Shown here: one piece after another, positions 54,742 to 63,379 of the stretch
Numbering within the stretch: position 1 is the first letter of the stretch
Layout: each line of letters starts with the position of its first letter
Assembly: GCF_030704685.1 (NCBI RefSeq)
Contig: NZ_JAUZDX010000004.1
Span: 290,445-354,444, forward strand
From: Acidovorax sp. A1169
Lineage (GTDB): Bacteria > Pseudomonadota > Gammaproteobacteria > Burkholderiales > Burkholderiaceae_C
Reading direction: 5' to 3'
DNA: 64,000 nucleotides
Position numbers and translations under genes: made by a program
Notes under the pieces: generated by a model
What the model saw: only the letters and a program-made list of their open reading frames with translations
Database searches by the model: none
Told to the model about the DNA's origin: nothing

Positions 54742-56325
54742 TCAGGCGTGGCTGGGCAGGCACAGGGTCAGGGGCGCAGGCCAGGCGGATTCGAGCGCCC
54801 ACAGGCGCATGGCCTCGATGTCGGGCGCCAGGTAGCGGTCCTGCTCCAGGAAGGCCACGCGCTGGCGAATGGCGGCCAGCTGCGCCTCGATGAGCGCGGA
54901 GCTCTTGAGCCAGGGGGTTGCGGCGGCGCCCGGTGCAGGCACGCGCTCGAAATCGATGCCCTGCGCGGCGGCCATGGCCTCGATGCCGACAATGACGGCG
55001 GTGTTGCGCACCATGTCACCGAGGCGGCGTGCGCCGTAGGTGGCCATGGACACATGGTCCTCCTGGTTGGCCGAGGTGGGCAGGCTGGTCACGCTGCTCG
55101 GGTGGGCCAGGCACTGGTTCTCGGCCGCGAGCGCGGCGGCGGTGACCTGGGCGATCATGAAGCCCGAGTTCACGCCGCTATCGCGGATCAAAAAGGCTGG
55201 CAGACCGGACAGGCCGGTGTCCAGGAGCAGCGCCATGCGGCGCTCGGAGATGGCACCGATCTCCGACACGGCCAGCGCGATGATGTCGGCCGCGAAGGCC
55301 ACCGGCTCGGCGTGGAAGTTGCCGCCCGAGATCACCTCGCCCGTGTCGGTGAACACCAGCGGGTTGTCAGATGCCGCATTGGCCTCGATGCGCAGCACGC
55401 GCGCGGCGTGCGTAAGGTTATCGAGGCACGCGCCCATCACCTGGGGCACGCAGCGGATGGAGTACGGGTCCTGCACCCGGCCGCAGTTGGGGTGCGAGGG
55501 ATCGATCTCGCTGCCGTCGAGCAGCGCGCGCACGGCCGCCGCCACGGCGATCTGGCCCACCTGGCCGCGCGCCTCGTGGATGCGGGCATCGAAGGGCTTG
55601 ACCGAACCCTTGATGGCTTCGAGCGACAGCGCGCCCGACACCAGGCCGGCGGCCAGCACGCTCTCGGCGCCGAACAGGCCCGCCAGCGCCAGCGCGGTGG
55701 ACACCTGCGTGCCGTTGAGCAGCGCCAGGCCTTCCTTGGGGCCCAGCACGAAGGGATCGAGGCCCACTGCGGCCATGGCTTCGCGGCCGGAGACCAACTG
55801 GCCATTGACCTTGGCCTGGCCTTCGCCGATGAGCACGCAGGCCATGTGGGCCAGCGGCGCCAGGTCGCCCGAGGCGCCCACCGAGCCCTTGGCCGGAATC
55901 ACGGGCAGCACGTCGGCATTGGCCAGCGCCAGCAAGGCGTCGACCAGGGCCGGGCGCACGCCCGAATGGCCGCGCGCCAGGCTCACGGCCTTGGTGGCCA
56001 GCACCATGCGCACCACCGGATCGGGCAGCGACTCGCCCGTGCCCACGCTGTGCGAGAGCACCAGGTTGCGCTGCAGCTCGGCCAGGCGGTCATGGGCGAT
56101 CTTGGTGCTGGCAAGCTTGCCGAAGCCGGTATTGATGCCATAGACCACCTGATCTTCGTCCACGATGCGTTGCACGGTGGCTTCGGAGGCCTGCATGCCG
56201 GCCAGGGCTGCAGGGTCCAGCGACAGGCGCACGCCACCAGCGCTCAGACGGCGCAGTTCGGCAAGGCTCACCTGTCCGGGGCGCAGCAGCAGGGTGCTTG
56301 GGGATACAGAGGTTGCAGTGGTCAT
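54742..56325 (-). CDS. hutH: Histidine ammonia-lyase
   Basis: 527 residues from the ATG at 56325. Makes urocanate and ammonia from L-histidine. The MIO cofactor triad Ala151-Ser152-Gly153 lies in 'GSVGASGDLAPLAH', and Tyr62 is in 'VYGINTGFG'. The start is chosen over a codon at 56346 because the latter lies on the HutC-type operator (56334-56347). First step of the pathway. Confidence 0.97.
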   Translation of the reverse strand: MTTATSVSPSTLLLRPGQVSLAELRRLSAGGVRLSLDPAALAGMQASEATVQRIVDEDQVVYGINTGFGKLASTKIAHDRLAELQRNLVLSHSVGTGESLPDPVVRMVLATKAVSLARGHSGVRPALVDALLALANADVLPVIPAKGSVGASGDLAPLAHMACVLIGEGQAKVNGQLVSGREAMAAVGLDPFVLGPKEGLALLNGTQVSTALALAGLFGAESVLAAGLVSGALSLEAIKGSVKPFDARIHEARGQVGQIAVAAAVRALLDGSEIDPSHPNCGRVQDPYSIRCVPQVMGACLDNLTHAARVLRIEANAASDNPLVFTDTGEVISGGNFHAEPVAFAADIIALAVSEIGAISERRMALLLDTGLSGLPAFLIRDSGVNSGFMIAQVTAAALAAENQCLAHPSSVTSLPTSANQEDHVSMATYGARRLGDMVRNTAVIVGIEAMAAAQGIDFERVPAPGAAATPWLKSSALIEAQLAAIRQRVAFLEQDRYLAPDIEAMRLWALESAWPAPLTLCLPSHA

Positions 56326-56333
56326 TGGTTGAT

Positions 56334-56347
56334 CCTGTATATACAAG
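56334..56347 (-). promoter_or_regulatory. HutC-type operator ahead of hutH
   Basis: CCTGTATATACAAG contains the perfect 10-bp palindrome TGTATATACA, the form known for HutC operators (TGTA-TATA-TACA type). It lies 9 bases upstream of the hutH start, inside the hutC-hutH gap, so bound repressor would block the hutH promoter or leader. Confidence 0.8.
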
Positions 56348-56396
56348 TTGGCACAAGCGAAAAATGGAGGCTCGCAGCGGGCAAACCCCAGGAAAT

Positions 56397-57182
56397 CTAT
56401 TCAAAAACCGGGTTGCCGTCCGCCCGGAAGCGGCTCCCCAGCCGGTAGCGCGATGACGGGTGCAGGCAGCGCACCATGGTCACGGGTACACCCCGGCTCC
56501 AGGTGCGCCGCGTGAGCAGCAGGCAGGGCTGGGCCGGGTCCATTTCGAGCAGCAGGGCCTGGTCGGCCGTGGGCAGCACGGCATCCACCACATGCTCGAC
56601 CTGGTCGAAGGGCACGTTGCGCACCAGGAATTCCGAGGGCTGCAGCAGCGTGAAATCCTGCTGCGCGAACTGGGGCACCACGCGCGGGTTCACGTAGCGG
56701 TCTTCGAGCTGCACGGGCAGGCCATCCTCCAGGTGCACGCAGACGGCGTGGAACACCGATTCGCCGGTGCGCATGTCGAGCGCCGCCGCCACCTCCATGG
56801 TGGCCGAGACGCGCTCCACGGTCAGCACCTTGCAGCGGTAGTCGTGCCCGCGCTGGCGGATCTCGCTGGCCAGGTTGGCGATCTGCAGCAAGGTGGACTG
56901 GGGCTTGTCCTCGGCCACGAAACTGCCCACGCCCGCAACGCGCACGATGCGACCCTGCTCGGCCAGCTCGCGCAGGGCGCGGTTCACCGTCATGCGCGAC
57001 ATGCCGAACTGGGTCACCAGGTCGTTCTCGGACGGCAGGCGGTCGCCGGCCTTCCAGGAGCCGTCCTGGATCTTGCGCGCGATGTGGTCCTTGATCTGCT
57101 GGTACAGGGCCAGTGCAGACGCCTCGGGCTGCGCAGCAGACTGCTGCGTGGCCTTGGGGCGGGCGGAGGAAGCGGTGGACAT
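56397..57182 (-). CDS. hutC: HutC, GntR-family histidine utilisation repressor
   Basis: 261 residues from the ATG at 57182. N-terminal winged helix about 25-95 ('NDLVTQFGMSRMTVNRALRE'), C-terminal UTRA ligand domain with 'FHAVCVHLEDGLPVQLEDRY' and 'PCLLLTRRTW'. In known systems it binds urocanate and releases hut operators. The gene lies between the importer genes and hutH; its own product probably acts at the two palindromes noted at 56334 and 59904. Confidence 0.95.
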   Translation of the reverse strand: MSTASSARPKATQQSAAQPEASALALYQQIKDHIARKIQDGSWKAGDRLPSENDLVTQFGMSRMTVNRALRELAEQGRIVRVAGVGSFVAEDKPQSTLLQIANLASEIRQRGHDYRCKVLTVERVSATMEVAAALDMRTGESVFHAVCVHLEDGLPVQLEDRYVNPRVVPQFAQQDFTLLQPSEFLVRNVPFDQVEHVVDAVLPTADQALLLEMDPAQPCLLLTRRTWSRGVPVTMVRCLHPSSRYRLGSRFRADGNPVFE

Positions 57183-57208
57183 GGTGGTAGAGGGCTGGAC
57201 CGGGTGGC

Positions 57209-57991
57209 TCAGTGGGCGTCCGCGGCCATGGATTCGGCGCGGATTTCCTCGGTCAGGCGCGCCTTGAGGTCCATGAACTCGGGCGAGGTCTTGATCGTGT
57301 AGTGGCGCGGGTGCGGCAGGTCCACGGCCAGCTCGGTCTTGATGCGGCCGGGCCGGGCGCTGAACACCGCCACGCGGTTGGCCATGAAGATGGCCTCGTC
57401 GATGTCGTGCGTCACGAACATCACGGTCTTGCGCTCGGCCTCCCAGATACCCAGCAGCAGTTCCTGCATGAGCACGCGGGTCTGGTTGTCCAGGGCGCCG
57501 AAGGGTTCGTCCATCAGCAGGATCTTGGGATCGTTGGCCAGCGCGCGGGCAATGGCCGTGCGCTGCTGCATACCGCCCGAGAGCTGCTTGGGGAAATGCT
57601 GCTCGAAGCCGCGCAGGCCGACCTTGGCGATGAAGTAGTCGGCGCGCTCCTTTTGCTGCGCCTCGGGCATGCCGCGCTCGCGCAGGCCGAAGCGGATGTT
57701 CTGTTCGATGGTCAGCCAGGGGAACAGCGTGTAGCTTTGGAACACCATGCCCCGGTCGGCGCCCGGGCCTTCCACGGGGCGGCCACCCAGCAGCACACGG
57801 CCCGAGGTGGGGTGGTCCAGCCCAGCCACGATGCGCAGCATGGTCGACTTGCCGCAGCCCGAGGGACCGAGGATGGTCACGAAATCGTTTTCTTCGACGT
57901 CGAAATCCACGGGCAGCAGGGCCTGGGTCACCTGCCCCTTGGGGCTGACGAAGGTGCGCGAGACACCTTGGATGGACAGCAGCGGGTTCAT
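57209..57991 (-). CDS. ABC transporter ATP-binding protein, nitrate/taurine type (hut locus)
   Basis: 260 residues from the ATG at 57991, which overlaps the permease stop by four bases. Walker A 'GPSGCGKSTMLRIVAGL', signature 'LSGGMQQRTAIARALA', Walker B 'ILLMDEPFGALDNQTR', switch His in 'FVTHDIDEA'. Ssu/Tau/Nrt-type ATPase. It should energise import of histidine, urocanate or another imidazole compound, given its place just before hutC. Confidence 0.92.
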   Translation of the reverse strand: MNPLLSIQGVSRTFVSPKGQVTQALLPVDFDVEENDFVTILGPSGCGKSTMLRIVAGLDHPTSGRVLLGGRPVEGPGADRGMVFQSYTLFPWLTIEQNIRFGLRERGMPEAQQKERADYFIAKVGLRGFEQHFPKQLSGGMQQRTAIARALANDPKILLMDEPFGALDNQTRVLMQELLLGIWEAERKTVMFVTHDIDEAIFMANRVAVFSARPGRIKTELAVDLPHPRHYTIKTSPEFMDLKARLTEEIRAESMAADAH

Positions 57992-58824
57992 CGCAGGGCG
58001 CTCCATGCAAACAGACGGCGGTTGACGAACTTGAAGAAGGAATCCGACACCAGCCCGATGAGGCCGATGACGATGATGCCGAAGATGATCTGGCCGGTGT
58101 TGAGCAGCGCCTGGCTGTCGGTGATCATGTGGCCGATGCCTGAAGAAGAGCCGATCAGCTCGGCCACGATCACATAGGTCCAGGCCCAGCCCAGCACCAG
58201 GCGCAGGGTTTCGGCGATGTCGGGTGCGGCACCCGGGATCAGCACGCGGCGCACGATGCCGGTGGGCGTGGAGCCCAGCGTATAGGCCGCCTCCACCAGG
58301 TCCTTGCGGGCATTGCCGACGATCACGGCCACCATCAGGATGATCTGGAACACCGAGCCGATGAAGATCACCAGCAGTTTCTGCATTTCGCCCAGGCCTG
58401 CCCACAGGATCAAGAGGGGAATGAAGGCCGAGGCCGGCAGGTAGCGGCAGAACGATACGAAGGGCTCCAGGAACGCCTCCACCCCCTTGTGCGCGCCCAT
58501 CGCGATGCCCAGGGGCACCGCGACGATGGCCGCCAGGATGAAGCCTCCGAGCACGCGCCACACGGTCATGCCGATGTCGTGCAGGAAGCCGAACTCGGTG
58601 AACAGCAGCCAGCCTTCCTTGGCCATGGTAACGGGGCTGGCCAGGAACGTGGGCGATACGAAGCCCCCCAGCGTGAACACGGACCAGGCGGCGAAGAACA
58701 GAATGAAAAACGCCACTCCCAGGACCAGCCGCGTGCGGGTGCTCACAGGTTCTAGCGGGGCCAGGGCCCGGCGGCGAGGCCGCTCGGGCTCCAGCACAGG
58801 TGCAACACCCATCACGCGACTCAT
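57988..58824 (-). CDS. ABC transporter permease, nitrate/taurine type (hut locus)
   Basis: 278 residues, about six membrane helices. The cytoplasmic loop 'LVEAAYTLGSTPTGIVRRVL' is the permease EAA-like motif of TauC/SsuC-type subunits. N-terminal ~35 residues are cytosolic and basic. Encoded 22 bases after the receptor gene. Confidence 0.9.
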   Translation of the reverse strand: MSRVMGVAPVLEPERPRRRALAPLEPVSTRTRLVLGVAFFILFFAAWSVFTLGGFVSPTFLASPVTMAKEGWLLFTEFGFLHDIGMTVWRVLGGFILAAIVAVPLGIAMGAHKGVEAFLEPFVSFCRYLPASAFIPLLILWAGLGEMQKLLVIFIGSVFQIILMVAVIVGNARKDLVEAAYTLGSTPTGIVRRVLIPGAAPDIAETLRLVLGWAWTYVIVAELIGSSSGIGHMITDSQALLNTGQIIFGIIVIGLIGLVSDSFFKFVNRRLFAWSALR

Positions 58825-58846
58825 GGTTCGATCCTTTGGTGGTTGC

Positions 58847-59815
58847 TTACTTGATGAAGCTGTCGTCGAACATCGCAGGGAAGTTCTCGGGCGCCTTGCG
58901 GATCACGCCGGCTTCGAGCAGGATGGCGCCGGCATCCTTCATGAAGGACGTGAGCTCACCCGCAAAGAACTTCTGGTTCGCAGCCTTGTCCTGCCAGCGC
59001 AGGAAGGCCGACGACTTGGCGAAGGCCTCGCCCGTCTGTTTGACGGCGGCGCCCATGATCTCATTGGACTTGGTCGGGTCGGCCTTGATCATTTCCAGCG
59101 CGTCGAAGTACGAATTGGTCAGTGCCTGCGCGGCCTTGGGGTTGGCCTTGAGCCACACGGGGTCGCAACCCACGGTGTCCATCACCATCGGGTATTCGAT
59201 GGTGGTGGCCAGGATCTTGCCGGCCGCAGGGTTGGCGCGCACGGTGGACAGGTAGGGCTCGTAGGTCATGGCCGCGTCGTTCTGGCCCGAGACGAAGGCC
59301 TGCGCGGCCGGCTGTGGCTCCAGCGAGACGATCTTCACGTCCTTGAGGCTCATGCCGTTCTTGGACAGCATCCAGGCCAGGCCGAAGTACGGGGCGGTGC
59401 CCGGTGCGCTCACGCCGATGGTCTTGCCCTTGAGGTCGGCAAAGCCCTTGACGTCGTTGCGCACGGCCAGGCCGTCGGCGCCGTAGGACTTGTCGAGCTG
59501 GAAGATCTGCACGATGGGCACGCCGTTGGTGTTCCAGGCGACATGGGTCTCCACCGTGGTGGCCGCGCACTGGATGGCCTTGGAGGCCAGCGCCAGGTGG
59601 CGGTCCTTCTGGGGGATCATCTTCAGTTCCACGTCCAGGCCGTTCTTCTTGAAGATGCCGGCCTTGTCCGCCAGCGTCAGCGGGGCGAAGCCCGTCCAGC
59701 CGGACATGCCCAGGACTATCTTGGTCTCCTGGGCCTGGGCCGGTGCGGCCAGTCCCACCACGCACGCAACCGCCGCTGCCAGCGACGCCATCTTCACAAC
59801 CGTTCGGCTCATCAT
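58847..59815 (-). CDS. ABC transporter receptor of the NMT1/TauA type (hut locus)
   Basis: 322 residues with a signal peptide ending 'AAPAQAQE'. 'VLGMSGWTGFAPLTLADKAG' then 'IFKKNGLDVELKMIPQKDRH' is the typical NMT1/TauA/ThiY opening. Two ATGs lie back to back at 59815 and 59812; the second has the better spacing to the AGGAG sequence. A HutC-type palindrome (59904-59917) about 90 bases upstream ties the transporter to hut control, making histidine or urocanate the favoured ligand. Such uptake genes are usually of other types in known hut operons. Confidence 0.9.
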   Translation of the reverse strand: MMSRTVVKMASLAAAVACVVGLAAPAQAQETKIVLGMSGWTGFAPLTLADKAGIFKKNGLDVELKMIPQKDRHLALASKAIQCAATTVETHVAWNTNGVPIVQIFQLDKSYGADGLAVRNDVKGFADLKGKTIGVSAPGTAPYFGLAWMLSKNGMSLKDVKIVSLEPQPAAQAFVSGQNDAAMTYEPYLSTVRANPAAGKILATTIEYPMVMDTVGCDPVWLKANPKAAQALTNSYFDALEMIKADPTKSNEIMGAAVKQTGEAFAKSSAFLRWQDKAANQKFFAGELTSFMKDAGAILLEAGVIRKAPENFPAMFDDSFIK

Positions 59816-59903
59816 CAGCTCCTGTAGGGGAAAAAAGTACTTTTGTTCATCCGCAGGGAAACAGGCCTTGCTTCCTGGGTCCGATGATGGAGGTTCTATC
59901 GTA

Positions 59904-59917
59904 CCTGTCTATACAGG
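59904..59917 (-). promoter_or_regulatory. HutC-type operator ahead of the importer genes
   Basis: CCTGTCTATACAGG is a near-perfect palindrome, two positions different from the hutH operator (TGTCTATACA against TGTATATACA). It lies 89 bases upstream of the receptor gene, with a weak TTTACC/ATAGAA promoter pattern flanking it on the minus strand. Confidence 0.72.
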
Positions 59918-59929
59918 GTAAACGCTAGG

Positions 59930-60208
59930 AAACCGGACCCTCGGCCCCAAGAAACCGCCCCGCTTCCCGTCTCTTGGGAACGCCTCGCGGCACCTCCCAT
60001 GGTCGGGCCCGCTCGGGGCGCTGGCCGGTGTTCCGCCGGCACGGGGATTTAGCAAATTGCGGGCCAGCGGCAGGCCACTCGTGGCGCACCAGGACAGTGC
60101 AGCCAGCGCACCATCTGCACGGCACGGTCTGCACCATGGACAGGTCAGGCCGAGCCCAGGCGCGCAACAGGCCGGCCGCCCTGGCCAGCCCGATTGCCCC
60201 AGGGGGCA
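59930..60208. other. Intergenic sequence between the hut importer and the sensor kinase gene
   Basis: About 280 bases of GC-rich sequence. No gene, RNA or clear terminator was recognised. It lies upstream of the hut importer promoter and after the end of the kinase gene, both on the minus strand. Confidence 0.4.
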
Positions 60209-61678
60209 TCACATCCCGGCCGGCTCGCCTGGCAGTGTGACCTTGACCGACAGGCCCGGCGAGGCATTGCGCAGCTCGAACTGCCCGCCATGGGCCTGCG
60301 CCACCAGGCGGCACAGGTACAGCCCCAGCCCCACACCACCGGTGGCGCGCTGGCGCGCGACGTCGGGGCGGTAGAAGGCCTGGGCCATGCGCGCCAGGTG
60401 CTCGGGCGGCACGCCGGGGCCATGGTCGCGCACCTCCAGCTCCACACCCGTGGGGGTGCTGCGCAGGTGCAGCTCGGGCGGTGATGTCGTGGGCTCGCAG
60501 TGGCGCAGGCTGTTGTCCAGCAGGTTGCGCAGCACCAGGCGCAGGCGCCCGCGGTCCAGCGCCAGCACGGGCAAGGCCGGGTCGGAGATGACCACGATGT
60601 CGTCGGCGCAATCGTGGCGCACCTCCAGCTCGGCGATCACCTCGCGCGCCAGCTCGGGCAGGTTGGTGGGCTCGCGGTGCAGGGCGGCATGCCGGCCCGC
60701 CAGGCGCTCGCTCTCCAGCAGGTCGGAGATCAGGTGCGCCATCTCGCCCAGGTCGCGCATCAGCGCCTCGCGCTGGGGCCCCACGTCGGGGCCTTCGGGC
60801 AGCAGCTCGGTGTTCAGGCGCGCACGGGTCAGCGGGCTGCGCAGCTCGTGGCTCATGGCCAGCAGCAGGGCGCGCTTGGCCTCCAGCATCTGGTGGATGT
60901 CCTCGCCCATGGTGTTGATGGTGACGGCAAGCTGGCCCAGCTCATCAGGCCGGTGGGCATGGCGCACCGGGATGGGTTCGCCAAAGTCGCCCTCGCCAAA
61001 GCGCCGGGCGCCGCGGCGGATGTCGTCGAGCGGGCGCAGCAGGTGGCGCACGTAGACATACGACAGGCCGGTGAGCAGCAGCAGCACCGACAGCGTGACC
61101 CAGGCCACGCGCGGCTTTTGCTCCCAGGTCATGGCGTTCAGGCCGAATTCGATGAAATGCCCATCTGCCGTCGTGCGCTGCAGCAGGCGGTGGCCCTCGT
61201 CGCCGTCGTCCAGCCAGCGCTCCTTGGGGTTGCGCGGGCCGCGGTCGCGCATCCAGTCAGGGCGCTGGATGTCGGGGTGCGAGACCCAATTGACCACCGG
61301 CCCTTCGATGCGCAGGTGGATCGGCAGGCGCTGCACGATGGCCTGCGCCCGCTCCACGCTGGGCGGGGTGCCGATCTCACCGGTGAGGCGGTCCACGTAG
61401 TCCATGAGCAGCGGCCGCGCCGCCTCGCGCCAGCCGACCGACAAGGCCTTCTGCACGCCCCCCACGAAGGTGATGGTGGTCATGCAGGCCAGCACCAGGA
61501 ACAGCAGCACCAGGCGGATGCGCAGCGAGTGCCCGACGGCATCGCGCGCGCGCCGGTGCCACGGGCAGGGCTGGCCATCCTCGCCATGGCGATGGTGGTG
61601 GCGCCACCAGCCGCGCCGCCCAGTTTGCGGTGGCTCCCCGGGGAGCTGTGCCGCTGCGCTGCGGCCCCAGCGCCTCAT
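60209..61678 (-). CDS. Sensor histidine kinase of the CpxA/EnvZ type with His-rich N-terminus
   Basis: 489 residues. N-terminal cytosolic tail rich in His ('GWWRHHHRHGEDGQPCPWHR' about 21-40), membrane helix about 52-72, periplasmic sensor of about 120 residues, second helix about 190-210, HAMP, H-box 'LLAMSHELRSPLTRARLNTE', N-box 'LVLRNLLDNSLRH' and G-boxes 'VRDHGPGVP' and 'GGVGLGLYLCRL'. The start overlaps the response-regulator stop (61675-61678), which supports the long N-terminus. It should phosphorylate the regulator encoded upstream in reply to an envelope signal. Confidence 0.92.
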   Translation of the reverse strand: MRRWGRSAAAQLPGEPPQTGRRGWWRHHHRHGEDGQPCPWHRRARDAVGHSLRIRLVLLFLVLACMTTITFVGGVQKALSVGWREAARPLLMDYVDRLTGEIGTPPSVERAQAIVQRLPIHLRIEGPVVNWVSHPDIQRPDWMRDRGPRNPKERWLDDGDEGHRLLQRTTADGHFIEFGLNAMTWEQKPRVAWVTLSVLLLLTGLSYVYVRHLLRPLDDIRRGARRFGEGDFGEPIPVRHAHRPDELGQLAVTINTMGEDIHQMLEAKRALLLAMSHELRSPLTRARLNTELLPEGPDVGPQREALMRDLGEMAHLISDLLESERLAGRHAALHREPTNLPELAREVIAELEVRHDCADDIVVISDPALPVLALDRGRLRLVLRNLLDNSLRHCEPTTSPPELHLRSTPTGVELEVRDHGPGVPPEHLARMAQAFYRPDVARQRATGGVGLGLYLCRLVAQAHGGQFELRNASPGLSVKVTLPGEPAGM

Positions 61679-62367
61679 GGCGGTGCCTTTCGCAGTGCCA
61701 GCGAGTAGCCGGCATTGCGCAGCGTCTTGATGCAGTCCAGCGGTTCGAGCTTCTTGCGCAGGCGGCTGACCACGATGTCCACCGCCCGGGTGTAGAGCTC
61801 GGCCTCGTGGCCACGCAACTGGTTCAGGATGTCGTCGCGGCTGAACACCCGGCCCGGCTCGCGTGCCAGCAGGTGCAGGAGGTCGAACTCGGTGCCGGTC
61901 AGCTCCACCGGCTCGCCCTGGCGCAGCACGCTGCGGCGGGCGGCATCGATGTGCAGGCCTTCGAATTCCAGCGGCCCATGGGCCTGCCCGTTGCCCGGCC
62001 CGTCGCTGCGCCGCCGGCGCAGCACCGTCTGCAAGCGCGCGACCAATTCGCGCGGTTCAAACGGCTTGGGCAGGTAATCGTCGGCCCCCAGCTCCAGCCC
62101 CACCACCCGGTCCATCACGTCGCCGCGCGCGGTGAGCATGACGATCGGCAGATCACCCTGCTTGCGGATGGTGCGGCACAGCTCGAAGCCATCCATCTCG
62201 GGGAGCATCACGTCGAGGATGGCGGCATCAAAGCCGCCCGCCGCGAGCTGCGCCAGCCCCTCGCTGGGCCTGAGCGCATGCGTGAGCTCCAGCTCGAAGC
62301 GCTGGAAATAGATCGCCAGCGGGGGGCCGAGCTGTGCGTCGTCATCGATGAGCAGGATCCGGTGCAT
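61675..62367 (-). CDS. OmpR-family response regulator
   Basis: 230 residues. Receiver domain with acidic triad 'LIDDD' (Asp8-10), phospho-acceptor Asp52 in 'AAILDVMLPEMDG' and Lys of 'YLPKPFEPRELVAR'; C-terminal winged helix 'GTEFDLLHLLAREPGRVFSR'. It pairs with the downstream kinase, whose start codon overlaps its stop. Closest by eye to CpxR-type regulators. Confidence 0.95.
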   Translation of the reverse strand: MHRILLIDDDAQLGPPLAIYFQRFELELTHALRPSEGLAQLAAGGFDAAILDVMLPEMDGFELCRTIRKQGDLPIVMLTARGDVMDRVVGLELGADDYLPKPFEPRELVARLQTVLRRRRSDGPGNGQAHGPLEFEGLHIDAARRSVLRQGEPVELTGTEFDLLHLLAREPGRVFSRDDILNQLRGHEAELYTRAVDIVVSRLRKKLEPLDCIKTLRNAGYSLALRKAPP

Positions 62368-62378
62368 GGGGCCGATTC

Positions 62379-62678
62379 TTACATTGACAGCGATTCGCCC
62401 AGGGCACGGTGCCGAACGATCAATTGGCGCAGGCGGTGCTTGGCGCCCGTGTGCAGGGCGTCGAAGCGGTCGGCCGCGTCCAGCAGCGCAGGCAGCGTCA
62501 GGGCGGCATGCTCGGGTTGCCGGGCCACCAGGCCCATGGCGTGCTCGCGGTCGAAGCGCGGACCCCAGACCAGCGACATCAGCTCGTCATGGGGGTCCGG
62601 CACGCCCGCCAGAAGGCGGGGGCCATGCATGCGCATACGCTGGGTCAGCGTGTGGATGGGTTCCAGCGTGGGTGACAT
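62379..62678 (-). CDS. Small uncharacterised protein in the Cpx-like unit
   Basis: 99 residues from the ATG at 62678, with AGGAG seven bases before it. Mostly helical: 'HTLTQRMRMHGPRLLAGVPD' then 'LVWGPRFDREHAMGLVARQP', no membrane segment or signal. I do not recognise the family. It lies between the CpxP-like gene (19-base gap) and the regulator gene (11-base gap), so it is probably part of the operon. A longer frame to 62738 lacks support. Confidence 0.65.
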   Translation of the reverse strand: MSPTLEPIHTLTQRMRMHGPRLLAGVPDPHDELMSLVWGPRFDREHAMGLVARQPEHAALTLPALLDAADRFDALHTGAKHRLRQLIVRHRALGESLSM

Positions 62679-62697
62679 GCGGGGCTCCTTCCTGCGC

Positions 62698-63174
62698 TCA
62701 GCCGCGGGACATCCAGCCGCCGCCACCATGGCGACCACGCTTGTCCATCATCTCGCGCACCTTCTGCTGCTGTGCGGGGTTCAGGCTGTCGTAGAAGTCG
62801 GCCATGGCGGCGATCACCTCGGGGCTGGCGGTCTGCAAGGCACGGGTCTTCTCTTCCATCAGGGCCTGGGCGCGGGCGCGGTCGAAGGTGGCGCCGGCGA
62901 CGATGGCCTGCACCTCGGCGCGCGGATCAGGGGTCTTGCCCTTGAACGCAGCGCGCTGGGCCTGCAGGGTGTCGGCCAGGGAGTTGAGCTTGAGCTTCTG
63001 CGCGTCATTGAGGTCCAGCTTGCTGCTCACGCGGTTGACGACCTTGCCACGGATTTCGGCGATCTTCTCGGGGCCCATCTCGCCATGGCGGTGGCCCGCG
63101 CAGGCGGTCAGCCCGCCCAGGACGATGGTGGCGCCGAACACGCCGGCCAGGGTTTTCTTGATCCAGGGTTTCAT
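62698..63174 (-). CDS. Spy/CpxP-family periplasmic lipoprotein
   Basis: 158 residues. A lipoprotein signal with the lipobox LTAC places the acylated Cys at 25. The mature part is a helical Spy/CpxP-type chain with the two LTxxQ-like turns 'LDLNDAQKLKLN' and 'SLNPAQQQKVREMMD'. It contains His-rich ends ('GHRHGEM' and 'KRGRHGGGG'). CpxP proteins bind misfolded proteins and inhibit CpxA; here membrane attachment by lipid is unlike the soluble E. coli CpxP. First gene of the four-gene Cpx-like unit. Confidence 0.85.
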   Translation of the reverse strand: MKPWIKKTLAGVFGATIVLGGLTACAGHRHGEMGPEKIAEIRGKVVNRVSSKLDLNDAQKLKLNSLADTLQAQRAAFKGKTPDPRAEVQAIVAGATFDRARAQALMEEKTRALQTASPEVIAAMADFYDSLNPAQQQKVREMMDKRGRHGGGGWMSRG

Positions 63175-63379
63175 GGTGCAGTCCTTTCATGGACGGTGTT
63201 GAACATGGGTCCTATGGTGCGCCTGGGCCGTTTTTGGGGGGTCTCGGGGCAGTTTCGGTTTATTTCGGAATGTATCTACCGGAGGAAACATGGTGCACGG
63301 CTGGCTGTCCATGCTGGCTGCGTGCCTTGGTTCAGGGCGGAGGCCGGGTCTCGGCCCGGCAGCCGAGGCACTTGTTCTT

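Noticed and set aside
53041..56448. 1135-codon open frame on the plus strand opposite hutU, hutH and the hutH operator
   Set aside because: It runs antisense across two recognised enzymes and an operator; composition is typical of a shadow frame, with no motif.
59925..60611. Minus-strand open frame of 228 codons between the hut importer and the kinase gene
   Set aside because: It overlaps the kinase C-terminus in another frame and has an Arg/Ala/Pro-rich composition without motif.
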